DNA of 64,000 nucleotides. Origin: Schizochytrium sp. CCTCC M209059. Lineage: Eukaryota > Sar > Bigyra > Thraustochytrida > Thraustochytriidae. Positions 48,619 to 59,163 of this stretch are shown here, in pieces. The notes below the pieces were generated by a model. That model saw nothing but the letters and a program-made list of their open reading frames with translations, was not told where the DNA came from and made no database searches. A program made the translations under genes and the position numbers. The stretch covers positions 374,138 through 438,137 of the forward strand of contig KN805395.1 of assembly GCA_000818945.1 (NCBI GenBank), written 5' to 3'. The number at the start of each line of letters is the position of its first letter. Within the stretch, counting starts at the first letter, position 1.

Positions 48619-48896
48619 TTGCACGGGCAGACAAAAAGCAAGCACAGAAGCAAACCCGAAGGCATCTTGGAGACCAAGCTGTCGAGGAGGGCAGCGCAAG
48701 TCAGTCAGTCAGTCAGTCGCCTTAGGCATTCTCGCGTGGACGACTTTCCGCGTGGCAGTGCACGTGCGCTCGCTCGCTCGCTCGCTTGCAGTGCAGGCGG
48801 GAGCGGCGACGAGGACCACCACTCGGGCGACGACGACTTGAAGGAAAGCCCAAGCCGAGGTCGATCTCGTCGACGAGCATAGGCGCGGCGGGCGAG

Positions 48897-50234
48897 ATGG
48901 CGAGCGCGGGCGGCAGCAGCGGCGCGGCGCAAGGGAAACTGCGCGTGGTAGTGAAGATCGGGACGTCGAGCGTGCTGCAGTCCGGGTCGAGCGGCGCCAC
49001 GCAGCTGGCGCTCGTGCACTTGGCAACGACGGTGGAGGTGCTGTCGAAGCTGCGAGCGCAGGGCCACGACGTGGTGCTGGTCTCGTCGGGCGCTGTCGGC
49101 GCCGGCTGCACGCGTGTGGGCTTCAAGGAGCGGCCCGCGGAGCTGTCGACGCGGCAGGCGCTGGCTGCCATTGGCCAGGTGCATCTCGTAGCCAAGTACG
49201 ATGTGCTGTTTTCCTCGCTCGGCCTACAATGCGCACAGGTCCTGCTCACGTACGAGAACTTTTTGGACAGAGTGCAGTTCCTGAATGCGCGCAATACCTT
49301 TGAGGAGCTTTTCCGTATGGGCGCAATTCCCATTGTGAACGAGAACGACCCGGTCGGCGTGCAGGAGATTAAGGCAGACAATGACAAACTCGCCTGCATG
49401 GTGAGCAACATGATTGGAGCGGATCTCGTCTTTCTCATGACTGATGTGAACGGCGTGTACACGGCGAACCCGCGTACAGATCCAAACGCAAAGCGATTGG
49501 AGCTCGTCGACGACTTTGACAAGCTTCGTGCCATGTGCAAATTGGGATCGGGAGATGAGTCCGAGTGGGGCACTGGCGGGATGGCAGCAAAAATCACGGC
49601 TGCCTCGCTGGCCACCTCGCTCGGCGTGCGCACGGTCATCATGCACGCAGACGACTGCCCGAGGATACCTTTGTATGTGGAAAAGGAGCTGGTGGAAAAG
49701 ACGTCTGGCTCGAAAAAGGGTGGCGCCAAAGCTGCGCAGGCGAGCACGTCTGCATCCGACACGTCACGTTTCGACTTTGGAACAACCTTTGAGCGCAGTA
49801 AGAACCCTCCGCGTGAGCGTAAGCGCTGGATTCGAAGCTTACAGCGACGCGGCACTATTGTCGTCGATGATGGCGCGCGACAGGCTGTGCAGGGTCGCAA
49901 CACGCTTTTCGCGGCGGGCGTCGTTTCGGTAGAGGGTAATTTTACAGCCTTCGAGTCAGTTGTCATTGCGGGGCGCGACGGTACCGAGGTCGCCTGCGGG
50001 CTGTGCAGTTTAGACTCGTCCGTGTTGCGTCAAGTGAAAGGTCTGCCCTCGGAGCGAATCTATGAGCTCATCGGACAATCGGGCACGGTCATTGAGCGCG
50101 GTAATATGGACGTTTACATGGCCAAGAACAAGTCGAAAACAAATCTGGCGACCAAGGCCGACATTGAGACTAGCGACGACAAAAGCGCGAGCGACAGTGC
50201 GAATACTTCGTTCGTCCCTCCCGACGAGTATTAG
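48897..50234 (+). CDS. PRO1: Glutamate 5-kinase (AAK kinase + PUA domain)
   Basis: 445 aa, one exon; start at MASAGGSSGAAQ, the first ATG in a frame that is open further upstream. The amino-acid kinase domain is ~12-270: VVVKIGTSSVL, DVVLVSSGAVGAGCTRVGF, RQALAAIGQVHLVAKYD, AIPIVNENDPVGVQEI, LVFLMTDVNGVYTANPRTDP and GTGGMAAKITAA. A PUA domain is at ~320-400 (GTIVVDDGARQAVQGRNTLF, AAGVVSVEG). It phosphorylates glutamate, the first step of proline synthesis. The kinase stands alone, as in bacteria and fungi (Pro1), not fused to gamma-glutamyl phosphate reductase as in plant and animal P5CS. The charged C-terminal ~50 residues are extra. Feedback inhibition by proline is usual in the family. Confidence 0.92.
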   Translation: MASAGGSSGAAQGKLRVVVKIGTSSVLQSGSSGATQLALVHLATTVEVLSKLRAQGHDVVLVSSGAVGAGCTRVGFKERPAELSTRQALAAIGQVHLVAKYDVLFSSLGLQCAQVLLTYENFLDRVQFLNARNTFEELFRMGAIPIVNENDPVGVQEIKADNDKLACMVSNMIGADLVFLMTDVNGVYTANPRTDPNAKRLELVDDFDKLRAMCKLGSGDESEWGTGGMAAKITAASLATSLGVRTVIMHADDCPRIPLYVEKELVEKTSGSKKGGAKAAQASTSASDTSRFDFGTTFERSKNPPRERKRWIRSLQRRGTIVVDDGARQAVQGRNTLFAAGVVSVEGNFTAFESVVIAGRDGTEVACGLCSLDSSVLRQVKGLPSERIYELIGQSGTVIERGNMDVYMAKNKSKTNLATKADIETSDDKSASDSANTSFVPPDEY

Positions 50235-51081
50235 CCAACTTTCGATCATTGTGAAAGAATGATATAGAAGTGGAGCGTAGCACTGGTTGCTTGCCCTCTC
50301 CACTACTGTGATGCGCTTAGTGAGGGAAGCTTCATTATGAAAAGCAGATATGGCAGATTTAAATGGAGAGGTCCAAGTCTTTTCTGGTAAAAAAGTGAGA
50401 CTCGTTCCGAACTGAAAAACGATGTTCAAACTTGGCATGTATGTTAGTTTTTCCAATGAATGATCAGGGGTGAAAGGTATAGACCTAGAAAAAATATACC
50501 TGCTTGAACACAGCTGCCATGGGGCTGCCGTGTGGCCGCCATGCGATGTGCCCCCAAAGAAACAAATCAAGTCGGGAGAAAACCCAATCCGTGAATCTTC
50601 CTGAATGCACCCGAGATTCCTTCCGTGCCTGCATCCCATTGCGTGCTTTGCAAAGATCGCCCATCCGCCAATGCAACGACTCACCCAGCTGGTGCAGTTC
50701 TCGATTCGCTGTCAGTCACTCGGTCGGCCCTGGAGCCTGGGCCACCTCACCGCCCAAGCTGGGCTGGCTGAGGTGTTTAATACTGTTCGTGAGGTGAGGG
50801 AGGCCTTGATCCTAGGCCTACACGAATAGTACTGGGTAGTAGTACTACGTACGTACGCGAACCTCCGTATTCGAGAGCCAGAATCCAAACTGGTCAACGA
50901 TCGATCATCTTCGAGTTGATTGATCGATCGATCGATCGACCGACCGGGTGTCCGACTCCGCGCAGCGTCGCGAGCGCGCAGCGTCGAGCGCGCAGGGGCT
51001 GGCGGCGGCACGGTGCGCGGCGCACCGGGAGAGCGCGAGACCGAGCGGCGGTCGAGGCGGAGGCAGTCGCGGCGACGCAGC
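50235..51081. other. Intergenic region upstream of the tandem IPK gene
   Basis: 850 bp. The left half is AT-rich (3' UTR of glutamate 5-kinase). The right half contains TACG (about 50843-50860) and GATC (about 50917-50942) runs and becomes very GC-rich before the next ATG. Confidence 0.5.
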
Positions 51082-52911
51082 ATGGCGTCCGATGCGGCGC
51101 TCAAGGCGCTGGCCGTGGCGGCGGGGGCGTGCGCGCTCGCGTACCTGGTGGTGAAGCGGCGCGAGGAGGCGCAAGCCGCGGCGGCGGCGCGCAGGGAGCA
51201 CGCCGGCGCGCAGGCGAGCGCGAGCATGCCCGCCGCGCTCGACGCCGTGGGCGGCCATGGAAGCAAGAAGGATAAGGGCCCGCCGATTTTGGTGAGGGAC
51301 GGGGCGATTCTCAAGCCGTTCCAGCCTGCGCAGCCGGGCAAGGGCAAGAGCCGCGGGGAATTAGAGGCCGAGTTCTACAAGGATGTGTCAGAGAGCGAAA
51401 GCCCACTCAAGGCTTTCATTCCCAAGTATCTCGGGCTGGAGAAACTGCATGACGCCATGTACCTGAAACTGGAGAACATGACGTACGGTCTCGAGTGCCC
51501 GTGCGTGCTGGACCTCAAGATGGGCCAGCAGACGTACGACGAGACGGCCTCGCCCGAAAAGATTGCCAAGGAGAAGAAAAAGTATCCGCCCCAGGAGACG
51601 ATCGGCTTTCGTATTGTGGGCATGAAAGTGTATCGGCGCAGCACGGAAGAGTGGTGGAAGTCGTCGCGAGATTGGGCAATGAGCATCACGGAGGACTCGA
51701 TGACCAACGCAATTGAACAATTCTTCTTTGACGGCCGGGTTGTGCGCCATGGACTGATGGAACAGCTGGTGGAGGAGCTGGACAAGATTGAGTCGATGTT
51801 GCGAGAAACGGCCAGGTGGCGCATGTACGGCAGCTCGCTCTTTGTGGTGTATGACGGCAAGGCAGAGCGCCCGGAGCTTCGCGTCCGCATGATTGACTTT
51901 GCACACGTGTTTCCTATTCGAGACGGCGGCGTGGACGATGGATACCTGCACGGCGTGCAGTTCCTGCGCAGTTGCCTGAATTCGAGTCTGAGCCTTGCCT
52001 CTTCGCACCACGCGGCTCCAGCGCAAGTCGGGGGCGCGCACGGGAACATTTCGTCCAAGGGCGGTGAGATCATCAAGCGCGAGGACAAGAAGGAGCAATT
52101 CGATGTGGAGGTGGACTTTTACCGTAAGGCATGGGATGCGTCTTCGCCAGACAGTCTTTCACGTGTCATGCCGCGGTTAATTCGTGTCAACGAGAGCACT
52201 TCTCCGCGCGAGCTCGTGATTTCTGACGCTACAGAGTCGGTGCGTAGAAAGTCGAGGGACCCGATGGCCAACGAGGCGGTCTCCATCATGGATGTCAAGC
52301 TCGGTCTGCGCTCGTTTCGGTCGGACTGCCCGAACGAGCCCAAGTCCGAGTACTACAACAAGTATTCGACCTTTGAGACGGAGCTTTCTCCAGGTCGGGC
52401 GGAGGAGATCTGGGAGACCCTTGTTGGGGACCGCGATGGTCCTGCGAGTCTCTCGGACGGCAAGCTCGGCAAGCGCGACTACCTTGCGTTCCGGGATGCG
52501 ACAACGACCTCTCGCGAGCTTGGATTCCGTCTGACGGCCTTGGTGCATGGCGACTATCGCGTGTCGCAGGCGGACTCGCGTAGTGTGGAGACACGCATTC
52601 AATTTTTGGAGCGCCTGGAGCATTACTTGTACAACGAGGATGGTTTTTCGCTCGATGTGGCGGAGCAGTTCGTCAATGAGCTTTCCAAGGTACAGGAGGC
52701 CTTGAGCGAGTCGCGGCTTTTTCGCAAGTACGAACTTGTAGGGACCTCGCTCTTGTTTTTGCACGCGAACGGTAAGGCGGCCATTCGTTTCATTGACTTT
52801 GCAAACTCGACGCCTTCGGACGTTGCGGATCGCAATGGCATTCTCCAGGGCGTGCAGCGGCTCACCATGGCTATTGAAGAGCTCATTCTGAAGTACCGTG
52901 CTCCGCAATAG
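51082..52911 (+). CDS. Membrane-anchored protein with two tandem inositol polyphosphate kinase domains
   Basis: 609 aa, one exon; start at MASDAALKAL, the first ATG. Residues 7-24 (LKALAVAAGACALAYLVV) followed by KRREE look like a signal anchor. IPK domain 1 is at ~70-305: the inositol-binding signature PCVLDLKMG (P140, D144, K146, G148), SSLFVVYD (251-258) and the metal-binding MIDFAHVFP (D272). IPK domain 2 is at ~338-607: SIMDVKLG (D404, K406, G408; the leading Pro is replaced), TSLLFLH (555-561) and RFIDFANSTP (D572). Both keep the Asp-x-Lys-x-Gly and Ile-Asp-Phe residues, so both may be active. The family includes IPMK, IP6K and IP3K, which make inositol phosphates and pyrophosphates; specificity cannot be told here. 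The linker (about 305-337) is Ser/His/Gly rich. Two IPK domains in one chain is unusual. Confidence 0.85.
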   Translation: MASDAALKALAVAAGACALAYLVVKRREEAQAAAAARREHAGAQASASMPAALDAVGGHGSKKDKGPPILVRDGAILKPFQPAQPGKGKSRGELEAEFYKDVSESESPLKAFIPKYLGLEKLHDAMYLKLENMTYGLECPCVLDLKMGQQTYDETASPEKIAKEKKKYPPQETIGFRIVGMKVYRRSTEEWWKSSRDWAMSITEDSMTNAIEQFFFDGRVVRHGLMEQLVEELDKIESMLRETARWRMYGSSLFVVYDGKAERPELRVRMIDFAHVFPIRDGGVDDGYLHGVQFLRSCLNSSLSLASSHHAAPAQVGGAHGNISSKGGEIIKREDKKEQFDVEVDFYRKAWDASSPDSLSRVMPRLIRVNESTSPRELVISDATESVRRKSRDPMANEAVSIMDVKLGLRSFRSDCPNEPKSEYYNKYSTFETELSPGRAEEIWETLVGDRDGPASLSDGKLGKRDYLAFRDATTTSRELGFRLTALVHGDYRVSQADSRSVETRIQFLERLEHYLYNEDGFSLDVAEQFVNELSKVQEALSESRLFRKYELVGTSLLFLHANGKAAIRFIDFANSTPSDVADRNGILQGVQRLTMAIEELILKYRAPQ

Positions 52912-53075
52912 CTTACGACCAAACAACCAAACAAACAACAACTTGTCACCTTTTCTTTTTTTCGAAGCCTTGTTGATGATCATTGATTGGGGGCCACGCT
53001 TATTTTAGCAGCCAGCAAGCAAGACAGACAGACAGACAAAACTCTTGACACCTAAAGGTGAGGAACGACTTGATT

Positions 53076-53130
53076 CAGTCAGCCAGTCAGTCAGTCAGTC
53101 AGTCAGTCAGTCAGTCAGTCAGTCAGTCAG
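53076..53130. repeat. (CAGT)n tetranucleotide microsatellite
   Basis: About thirteen CAGT units, nearly perfect, 165 bp after the tandem IPK stop codon. The same motif recurs at about 48700-48718 and 61441-61460. Confidence 0.9.
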
Positions 53131-53201
53131 CCAGGCCAGAAGAAATCTGACTTGTGAAAATCTTTCGACTCTTTTTTTCTCGGCATTTGCATCGTCAAGC
53201 T

Positions 53202-53296
53202 GCTTGCGTCCCCCGCCAGGGCTTGCGTTCCCCGCCAGGGCTTGCGTCCCCCGCCAGGGCTTGCGTCCCCCGCCCGGGTTTGCGTTCCCCGCCAGG
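53202..53296. repeat. 19-bp minisatellite, five copies
   Basis: Unit GCTTGCGTCCCCCGCCAGG, repeated at 53202, 53221, 53240, 53259 and 53278, with one or two substitutions per copy (TTCCCC for TCCCCC, CCCGG for CCAGG). Confidence 0.95.
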
Positions 53297-54298
53297 GTAA
53301 GACAACAATGAATACAGTGCTCAGCGTTCGAGCTTTTGCTATTTGGCGTGGTTTTTCGTCCTGTTTTCTGTCATATCCTGTCGTGTTGGCTCAACTTCAT
53401 TGATTTGTTCACGGTCATCTTGAACACTTTTCTTTTCGCATGGACCTGGTTGCCTGCCTCTGCCTATTTGGTGGATACTGCGACGAAATATGTGCCAAAT
53501 GGGTACGACATTTGCCGTCCCTCGTCAGAGTTGTGAGCATAACATTTCCGCGTATACACCATCCACGCGGGAGGTAGCTACCAGTATTAATTAGTTGTGA
53601 TCCCCCTTAGATCGAACCAGAACCACCATGGAAGAGCCGTCACCAGGGATGCGATTTCTCGGTAATAGAATGGTGACGGCGCGCCCTTTTTTCCCATGGT
53701 CCGCGAAAATTTTACTTGCAGTTGCTTCTCCTGCCTTCCGCACTTAGCTCTGCCAGACATTCCTGACATCCGTCAAGCCAGGGCGGTTGCCGTCAATTCG
53801 CCAGGCACTGTTCTTCTTTTTGGGCGTAAGGGGGGAGGGAGGAAGTTGTTTGTCGTGCAAAGGGCGCTCGCATTCTGAGGATTCGTGCCGCCATTTCTCC
53901 TCTTCGTGCCTTGCCTGGATGTCGCTCTTTTCTGCGTTGCAGGCGCGGCTGGGCGAGCCACACACACGGCCAGGCTCCGCCGCCGGCCGCTCATTCTCGT
54001 GATCATGACGCCAGGAAGTCTGGCTGACCTCGAGAAAGCTTCTCGCCAGCCATCCAGCCATTCATTCATCCGCGATTGGAACGACATTCGCAGCTCCTCC
54101 TCTCCTTCTTGCCTTTTTTTGCTTGTTAGGCCTAACCCCAACTTTTGCCAAGTCGTTCACCGCCCGCTACCTTCTCTGCCATAAAGACGCCGTCAGCCAC
54201 CAGCCAGCTCGCTTGAATGTCCTTACTGTCGACCACACTGCACCCTGGCGCGTCAGCGGCCGCCATGGTGTACGCACGAGAGCATTCTCCTTGGACAA

Positions 54299-54348
54299 GC
54301 TCGACTCGACCCGACTCGACTCGACTCGACTCGACTCGACTCGACTCG
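54299..54348. repeat. (CTCGA)n pentanucleotide microsatellite
   Basis: Ten ACTCG/CTCGA units with one substitution (CCCGA). Same motif as the array at 16616-16687. Confidence 0.9.
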
Positions 54349-54728
54349 GCTTGCGTGCAGGAGATGCAGGGCCCGAGACGTGGAGATTGACCGCAGGAGA
54401 AATGAAGTCGGGATTTCATCTTGGTGCGGGTGGTGGCGATGGCTTGGAAAATGGCGAAGGAGACGAATGGGACGCGTCTCTGGGCCTTGCTTGCGTTGCC
54501 CCACCGCGTCACGCTCGAGCACAATCGTTCCGTTGGCGAGCGAAATCATCGGGCATATGGCAGCTCGAGCTCGAGCTCGAGCTCGGGCTCGGGCTCTTTC
54601 AATTTTAAAAATTGCACTCCACATGCCCGCGGCTTACGAGTCGACGTCCACGGGACGGAGAGCGTTGCAAGGCAAAGCAAGGCAAGGCGACGCCATGCAA
54701 GGCATCATCGAAGGCAATGCGTCGCTTC

Positions 54729-54760
<32 letters not shown>

Positions 54761-57700
54761 GTTTTCAGGGTTGCGGAATCTCGCAGTCTCGACCATATGG
54801 AACGGCAGCTGAGAGGGCCTCTCTCCGTACTTTCGTTCGCGGCGCCCGGGGGCTGCGGCCTGGAAGACGAGAGCGCCTCGACGTCATGTCGTCCCAGGCC
54901 GCGAAGCCAAGCTAGGAAGGCGATGCGATGGGTTCCGATGCGAAGCCAAGCCAAGCCAAGCCAAGCCGGGCCACGCCAAGTTGGCGCAGCGGCAAGGTGT
55001 GATACGATGCGACAGGGTGCAGCAGAGCGGCGTGAAGCGTAGCGAACTGTCGTGCTTGTAAAGGTCGCCTCGCGACGGCTTCGTTTGCTGTGCTCTGGTC
55101 TAGTGGACGAAGGCGAGGAGGCGGAAGACTGCAGCTTCGTGCCAGCCGGGGCCTGGCGCTTGGAGCCTTCCTGCCTGGCCCGGCGTGCGCGGGAAGGCCA
55201 GCCAGCCAGCCCTACTCCTTCCCCTCGAAATCGAATTCGGACGAGCGAGGTCCGCGCCGCCGTTGCAGGCAGGCGTCCTCGTCTGCGCGGCCGACACAAG
55301 TGCGGCGCGAGCTGGCCGCTGACCCGGCTGGACCGGGCAGTCAGCGCGGCGCGCCTGAGCAGGGCGGGCGGAGCGCACCTAACGACGGCCGCGAAGCCGC
55401 AGAGAGCGGGGGAGAGAGAGAGGGAGAGAGAGCCCCCCGGCGGTGCGCTCGCAGGGAAGAGAGGTCGGCGAGGCCTCGACTCGCGGGAAAGACGCTGCGC
55501 TGCGCTGCGCTGCGCTGCGCTGCTGCGGTCGTCTGCGAATTCGTGCACCGAGGCGACGGCAAGAGCAATGGAGGCGAGGGCGAGCGGCGCGGTGCAGCAC
55601 GAGGAGAGCGCGCAGCGGCCGAGATTTTAGAGGTAGAGAAGGAGCGAGCGAAGGTGCAGAGCCTCTTGGGCGTCCTCCTCCCCGCTGCAGCGCTCGGATC
55701 GTCGATCGAATTCACCGAACCGACAGGAAAGAAGAAAACAAAGAAACAGCTTTTCGACGGGGATCCTCGAAAGCAAGACTGACGTGCTCTCAGCTGGCCG
55801 GTCAGGGCTCGTGGCGCACGCCAGGCGAAGCCGGGACAGAATCTTTGCTGCAGCCGCTGCAGCAAGGGAAGCGCCTTGGCGACTCGTGTCGAAGGCAGGC
55901 CGGGCGACCAAGCCAAGACGGCGAAAAGAAACGAATGGAGAGAGAGAAAAAGAGAGAGGTAAAATACAAAGTTAAAAAATAAAATATAGAACAAAGATAG
56001 GTAGAAAGCAAGAGAGAACAGTGAAAAGAAAGAAAGAGGGGACGACTCGGATGACGCCTGTGCCCCCGCGCGCTGAACCAGCCAAGATTCAGCGCTGATA
56101 GAGCTGCGGTAATTGTGGGGACAGACGATGGCGCCCGCGGAGAGGGGTTCAGCGGTCGCCTTGAGCGGCGGTCTCAGTGTGCGCAGAGGGGGCTAACCGG
56201 CGAAGTTTGCCCCACACGGGGGGGGGGAAGCGGCTCGGGTGAAAGGAGAATGAATAGCGGCGCAGTGGAGAGAGGGAACCCGCACGACAGGCTTCCTGAC
56301 GCAGCGTTTGCATGCGAGTACGAGACGTCGGCGGGGCATGAACGAGCGGGTCTTGCTGCCGCTGCATGTCCGTTGGCCTCCCGCGCGGGGCTTCACAGGC
56401 GGCCGTGGGAAGCCTCAGATGCGCCGGTCGGCCGCTTCGATACCACGGTTTCCGCCCGCGTCAGCAGCTAGCTGGACTGCAGGCAGCTGCAGCATGCAAG
56501 CATGGAGAGCGGGCACGCAGCGAGCGAGCGAGCGCTCTCAGGCAGGCAGCTCCCGCGCGGTACGTGGCTGTGCGTCGGAGGGCCTCGACCGAGAAGAAAT
56601 ACAGAGGCGGCACAGGCAGAGACGGGAAAATCTCGCGCCGAACTGAATGACCTCGCCGCGTCCCTGCCTGTTCGATTAATACAGCAAGGAGCGGGCAGGG
56701 CGAGTCCCTGCGGAGGCGCGGGAGGACTGCGCGCAGGTGCGGGGACGCTGTGGTTGAGTGGACGGGGGGGAGGAGGTGGCGACTCCTTGCTCGATGAGAC
56801 TCGGAAAACTAGCCTCGACTCGAGAAGGGGCTGCGGTAGCCTGCCTGCCTGCCTGGCCGACCCATACGCGCGGGATACGCTCGCGTTTCCGACGCACAGC
56901 GGCGCACAGAGGGAGGAACGCGGCGGGAACTCCGGCCACGGCTGGGCCCGAAGAGGCCGGCAGGCGCCTCTCCCTCGCAAGGCGGGCGGCTGGCTGGCTG
57001 GCTGCTCGAAGTGAAGCAAGTCCAACTCGGCTTGGCTTGCTTGTACATTATTTCTTTCCCTGTGTCTCTGCTCATCTCGCTGCTGGCCGATTCGAACAGC
57101 CTGAACGGGAGGGATCATGACGGCTAACGGGCGGAGTGGTCCCTCCGCGCCCGCTTTCGCGCCCTCCGCCCTTTCCCGCTTTCGCGCTTTCCCTCCCGGC
57201 CTCCCTCCCGGCGCTGCAGCGAGACCGCGGCGGCCCCGCTGCGGCGCGGGCGTGCGGGCGTACGGCCCGTCACGCGGAGCGGGGCGCGCTTTCTCCGCCA
57301 CCGCCGGCGCGGCGCTGGCGCCGTGACGGAGGCAGGACGGAGGAGGGCGGAGGGAAAAGAACGCGGGAAGAACGGCGGCGAGAGAGGCGGCGCGGCCGGG
57401 CCCGGCGAAGGGAAAAAGGGGGAAAACCGGATTCAGCCGCGCCCGGCGGAGCGAAGCCGGGCGGCGGAAGCCTGCCTGGGCGAGGGCAGGCAGACCAGGC
57501 CTCGGCCGCGAGCGGCGGGATCGGGCGGCAGCCGCGCGCGAGCCGCGGCGCGAAGGGGGCAGAGAGCGGCGGCCGCCGCGGCGACGGATTGCGGCGCGAG
57601 GGCGGCCGGCGACTGGCGTTTTCTTTTATTTTTTTTTTTTCTTTCTCTTTTCCCCGTTCTCTCTTTTGTTTTCGAAAGCTCACTGGCTGCGTGTTTGTCG

Positions 57701-58259
57701 TATAGTATAGTATATGTGTGAGTGCTTGCCATTTGTGAGTGGGTGCGTGAGGAATTTTTTGTTCTCTGTCGAATTCCCTGCTTCCTCCTCTGGGCCCGCT
57801 TCTTCCTCCTTGGTCCCCTCTTCCTCGCGCGGCCGTCACGAAGAGGCCCGGTAGAGGGTCCTAGCGGCCGGCTAGGGCGCGCCGGCTTCTCCGTTCCCTC
57901 GGCGCCGAGGCCGGCCGCGCACTTGAGGGACGCGGAAAGCGCACTTGCGCGGCGCGGCGGCAAGTGCGGAATCGGGCGCGGCAACAGGGATTCAGCGACC
58001 GGCACTGCGGCGCGACGCGCAGTCTGTGTCGTGCACTGAAAACCCAAGAACTTACCGCAGACAGAGGGGGAGAGCGGGGCAGAGGGAGAGAGAGGGGAGA
58101 GGGCCGAATGAAAAGAAGCGAAAGAAAAAGAAAGGAGAGCGCCAAGGGCAGAATGCGCGATGCGCGACTTGCGAGCTGGCCACGCAAGTGCAGAATACGC
58201 GGCGGAGAAAGCGGGTGGGAGGCGGAAGCCGCGCGGGGTTGGAGCGTCGAACCCCGTTG

Positions 58260-58311
58260 GAAAGAAAGCAAGAAAAAGAAAGAAAAAAGGGGAAAAAGAT
58301 AGAAAGAATGA

Positions 58312-58343
<32 letters not shown>

Positions 58344-58347
58344 ATGA

Positions 58348-58395
<48 letters not shown>

Positions 58396-58418
58396 AGGAA
58401 TGTGAGAAAGAACAACAA
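58260..58418. repeat. Long (GAAA)n purine tract
   Basis: About 160 bp almost purely A/G on the plus strand, mostly AAAG units with occasional GAATG and GGAA. Asymmetric purine/pyrimidine strands can form triplex (H-DNA) structure; here about 750 bp upstream of the MYB start codon. Confidence 0.95.
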
Positions 58419-59163
58419 ACCCGAAACCAGCCGCAGGCAGGGCCGTCGCAGGCAGGCAGGCAGACAGGCCGAGGCAGGCAGGCAGACGCGCACGCTGGCA
58501 GCCTGGCAGTCGGAGAGCGACGCACCCCGCACCGCCGAGACCAGCAGCGGCAGTAGCAGTGAGGCGAGGCGGAGCGGGAGAGACCTCCCCCTTCCTTCCC
58601 CGTTTGTTTGCGAGCGCGCCGGAGGTTCTGAACGGCGACCCGAGCCGAGCCAGTGAGCACAGCGACCGAGCGAGCGAGCGACCGAGCTCGGGCGAGCTCA
58701 GCGCAGGTCTCTGTCCGCGCTTCCATCCACCTCTCTCTGTGCCCTCGGGACGCCGAGACCCAGTGCCGCAGCATTCATACATTCATTCATTTCGTCCATC
58801 GCTCGCCCACCCAGGTCGGCGCCGCGTCAGCCTTGCTAACTAACTAGCAGCTTATCCAAGCCAAGCCAAGCCAAGCCAAGCCAGTCGATTCGATTTCGTT
58901 TGATTACATCCAGGTGGCCTCGACCCATCAAGCGAAGAAGGTCATCATCCATCCTCCGCAGCTTCCTTTGCCTTACCTCCTATCCCAGTAGGCAGGCGCA
59001 CCAATAAGCGAAAAAAAATAGACACCGAACCCGCCTCGCGGGTCGGCGTGACTTTCTGCAGAGGATCCTCACTTGCATTCCCCGAACTCACCTCGCAGCT
59101 CACACGTGAGCACGGCCTGCAACAAGCAGCAGGAGAAGCAGTGATAAGAACAACAGCAGCACC

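Larger units (their letters stand above)
47948..48896. other. Divergent intergenic region NUDCD3 / glutamate 5-kinase
   Basis: 950 bp holding the 183-bp tandem duplication, a GGCGCCTT hairpin, a CAGT run (about 48700-48718) and a CGCT run (48767-48786) about 110 bp before the kinase start. ORFs crossing the duplication are open in several frames only because 183 is a multiple of three. Confidence 0.6.
52912..59163. other. 6.2-kb repeat-rich non-coding region upstream of the MYB gene
   Basis: No gene recognised. ORFs such as 57433..58782 (-) and 55090..55782 (+) are low complexity and have no domain. Contents, left to right: CAGT run, 19-bp minisatellite, AT-rich segment (about 53300-53700), CTCGA run, GAGCTC repeat (about 54562-54596), GTGC run (about 54730-54758), CCAAG run (about 54944-54966), GC-rich DNA 54.8-58 kb with G-rich stretches (56220, 56765), a 160-bp purine GAAA tract, a GCAGGC run (about 58450-58480) and a CCAAG run (58856-58882). 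It may include a long 5' UTR or non-coding transcript for the MYB gene. Confidence 0.55.

Noticed and set aside
48206..48634. 142-codon ORF (-) with an internal 61-residue repeat
   Set aside because: The protein repeat is simply the 183-bp DNA duplication read in frame; several other frames are equally open.
53308..53536. Small hydrophobic ORFs after the 19-bp minisatellite
   Set aside because: The longer one has no ATG start and the other is only 31 codons; neither has a recognisable signature.
57433..58782. 449-codon ORF (-) with repeated FFLSFFLSF
   Set aside because: Repeats come from reading the GAAA microsatellite on the complementary strand; no other protein-like feature.
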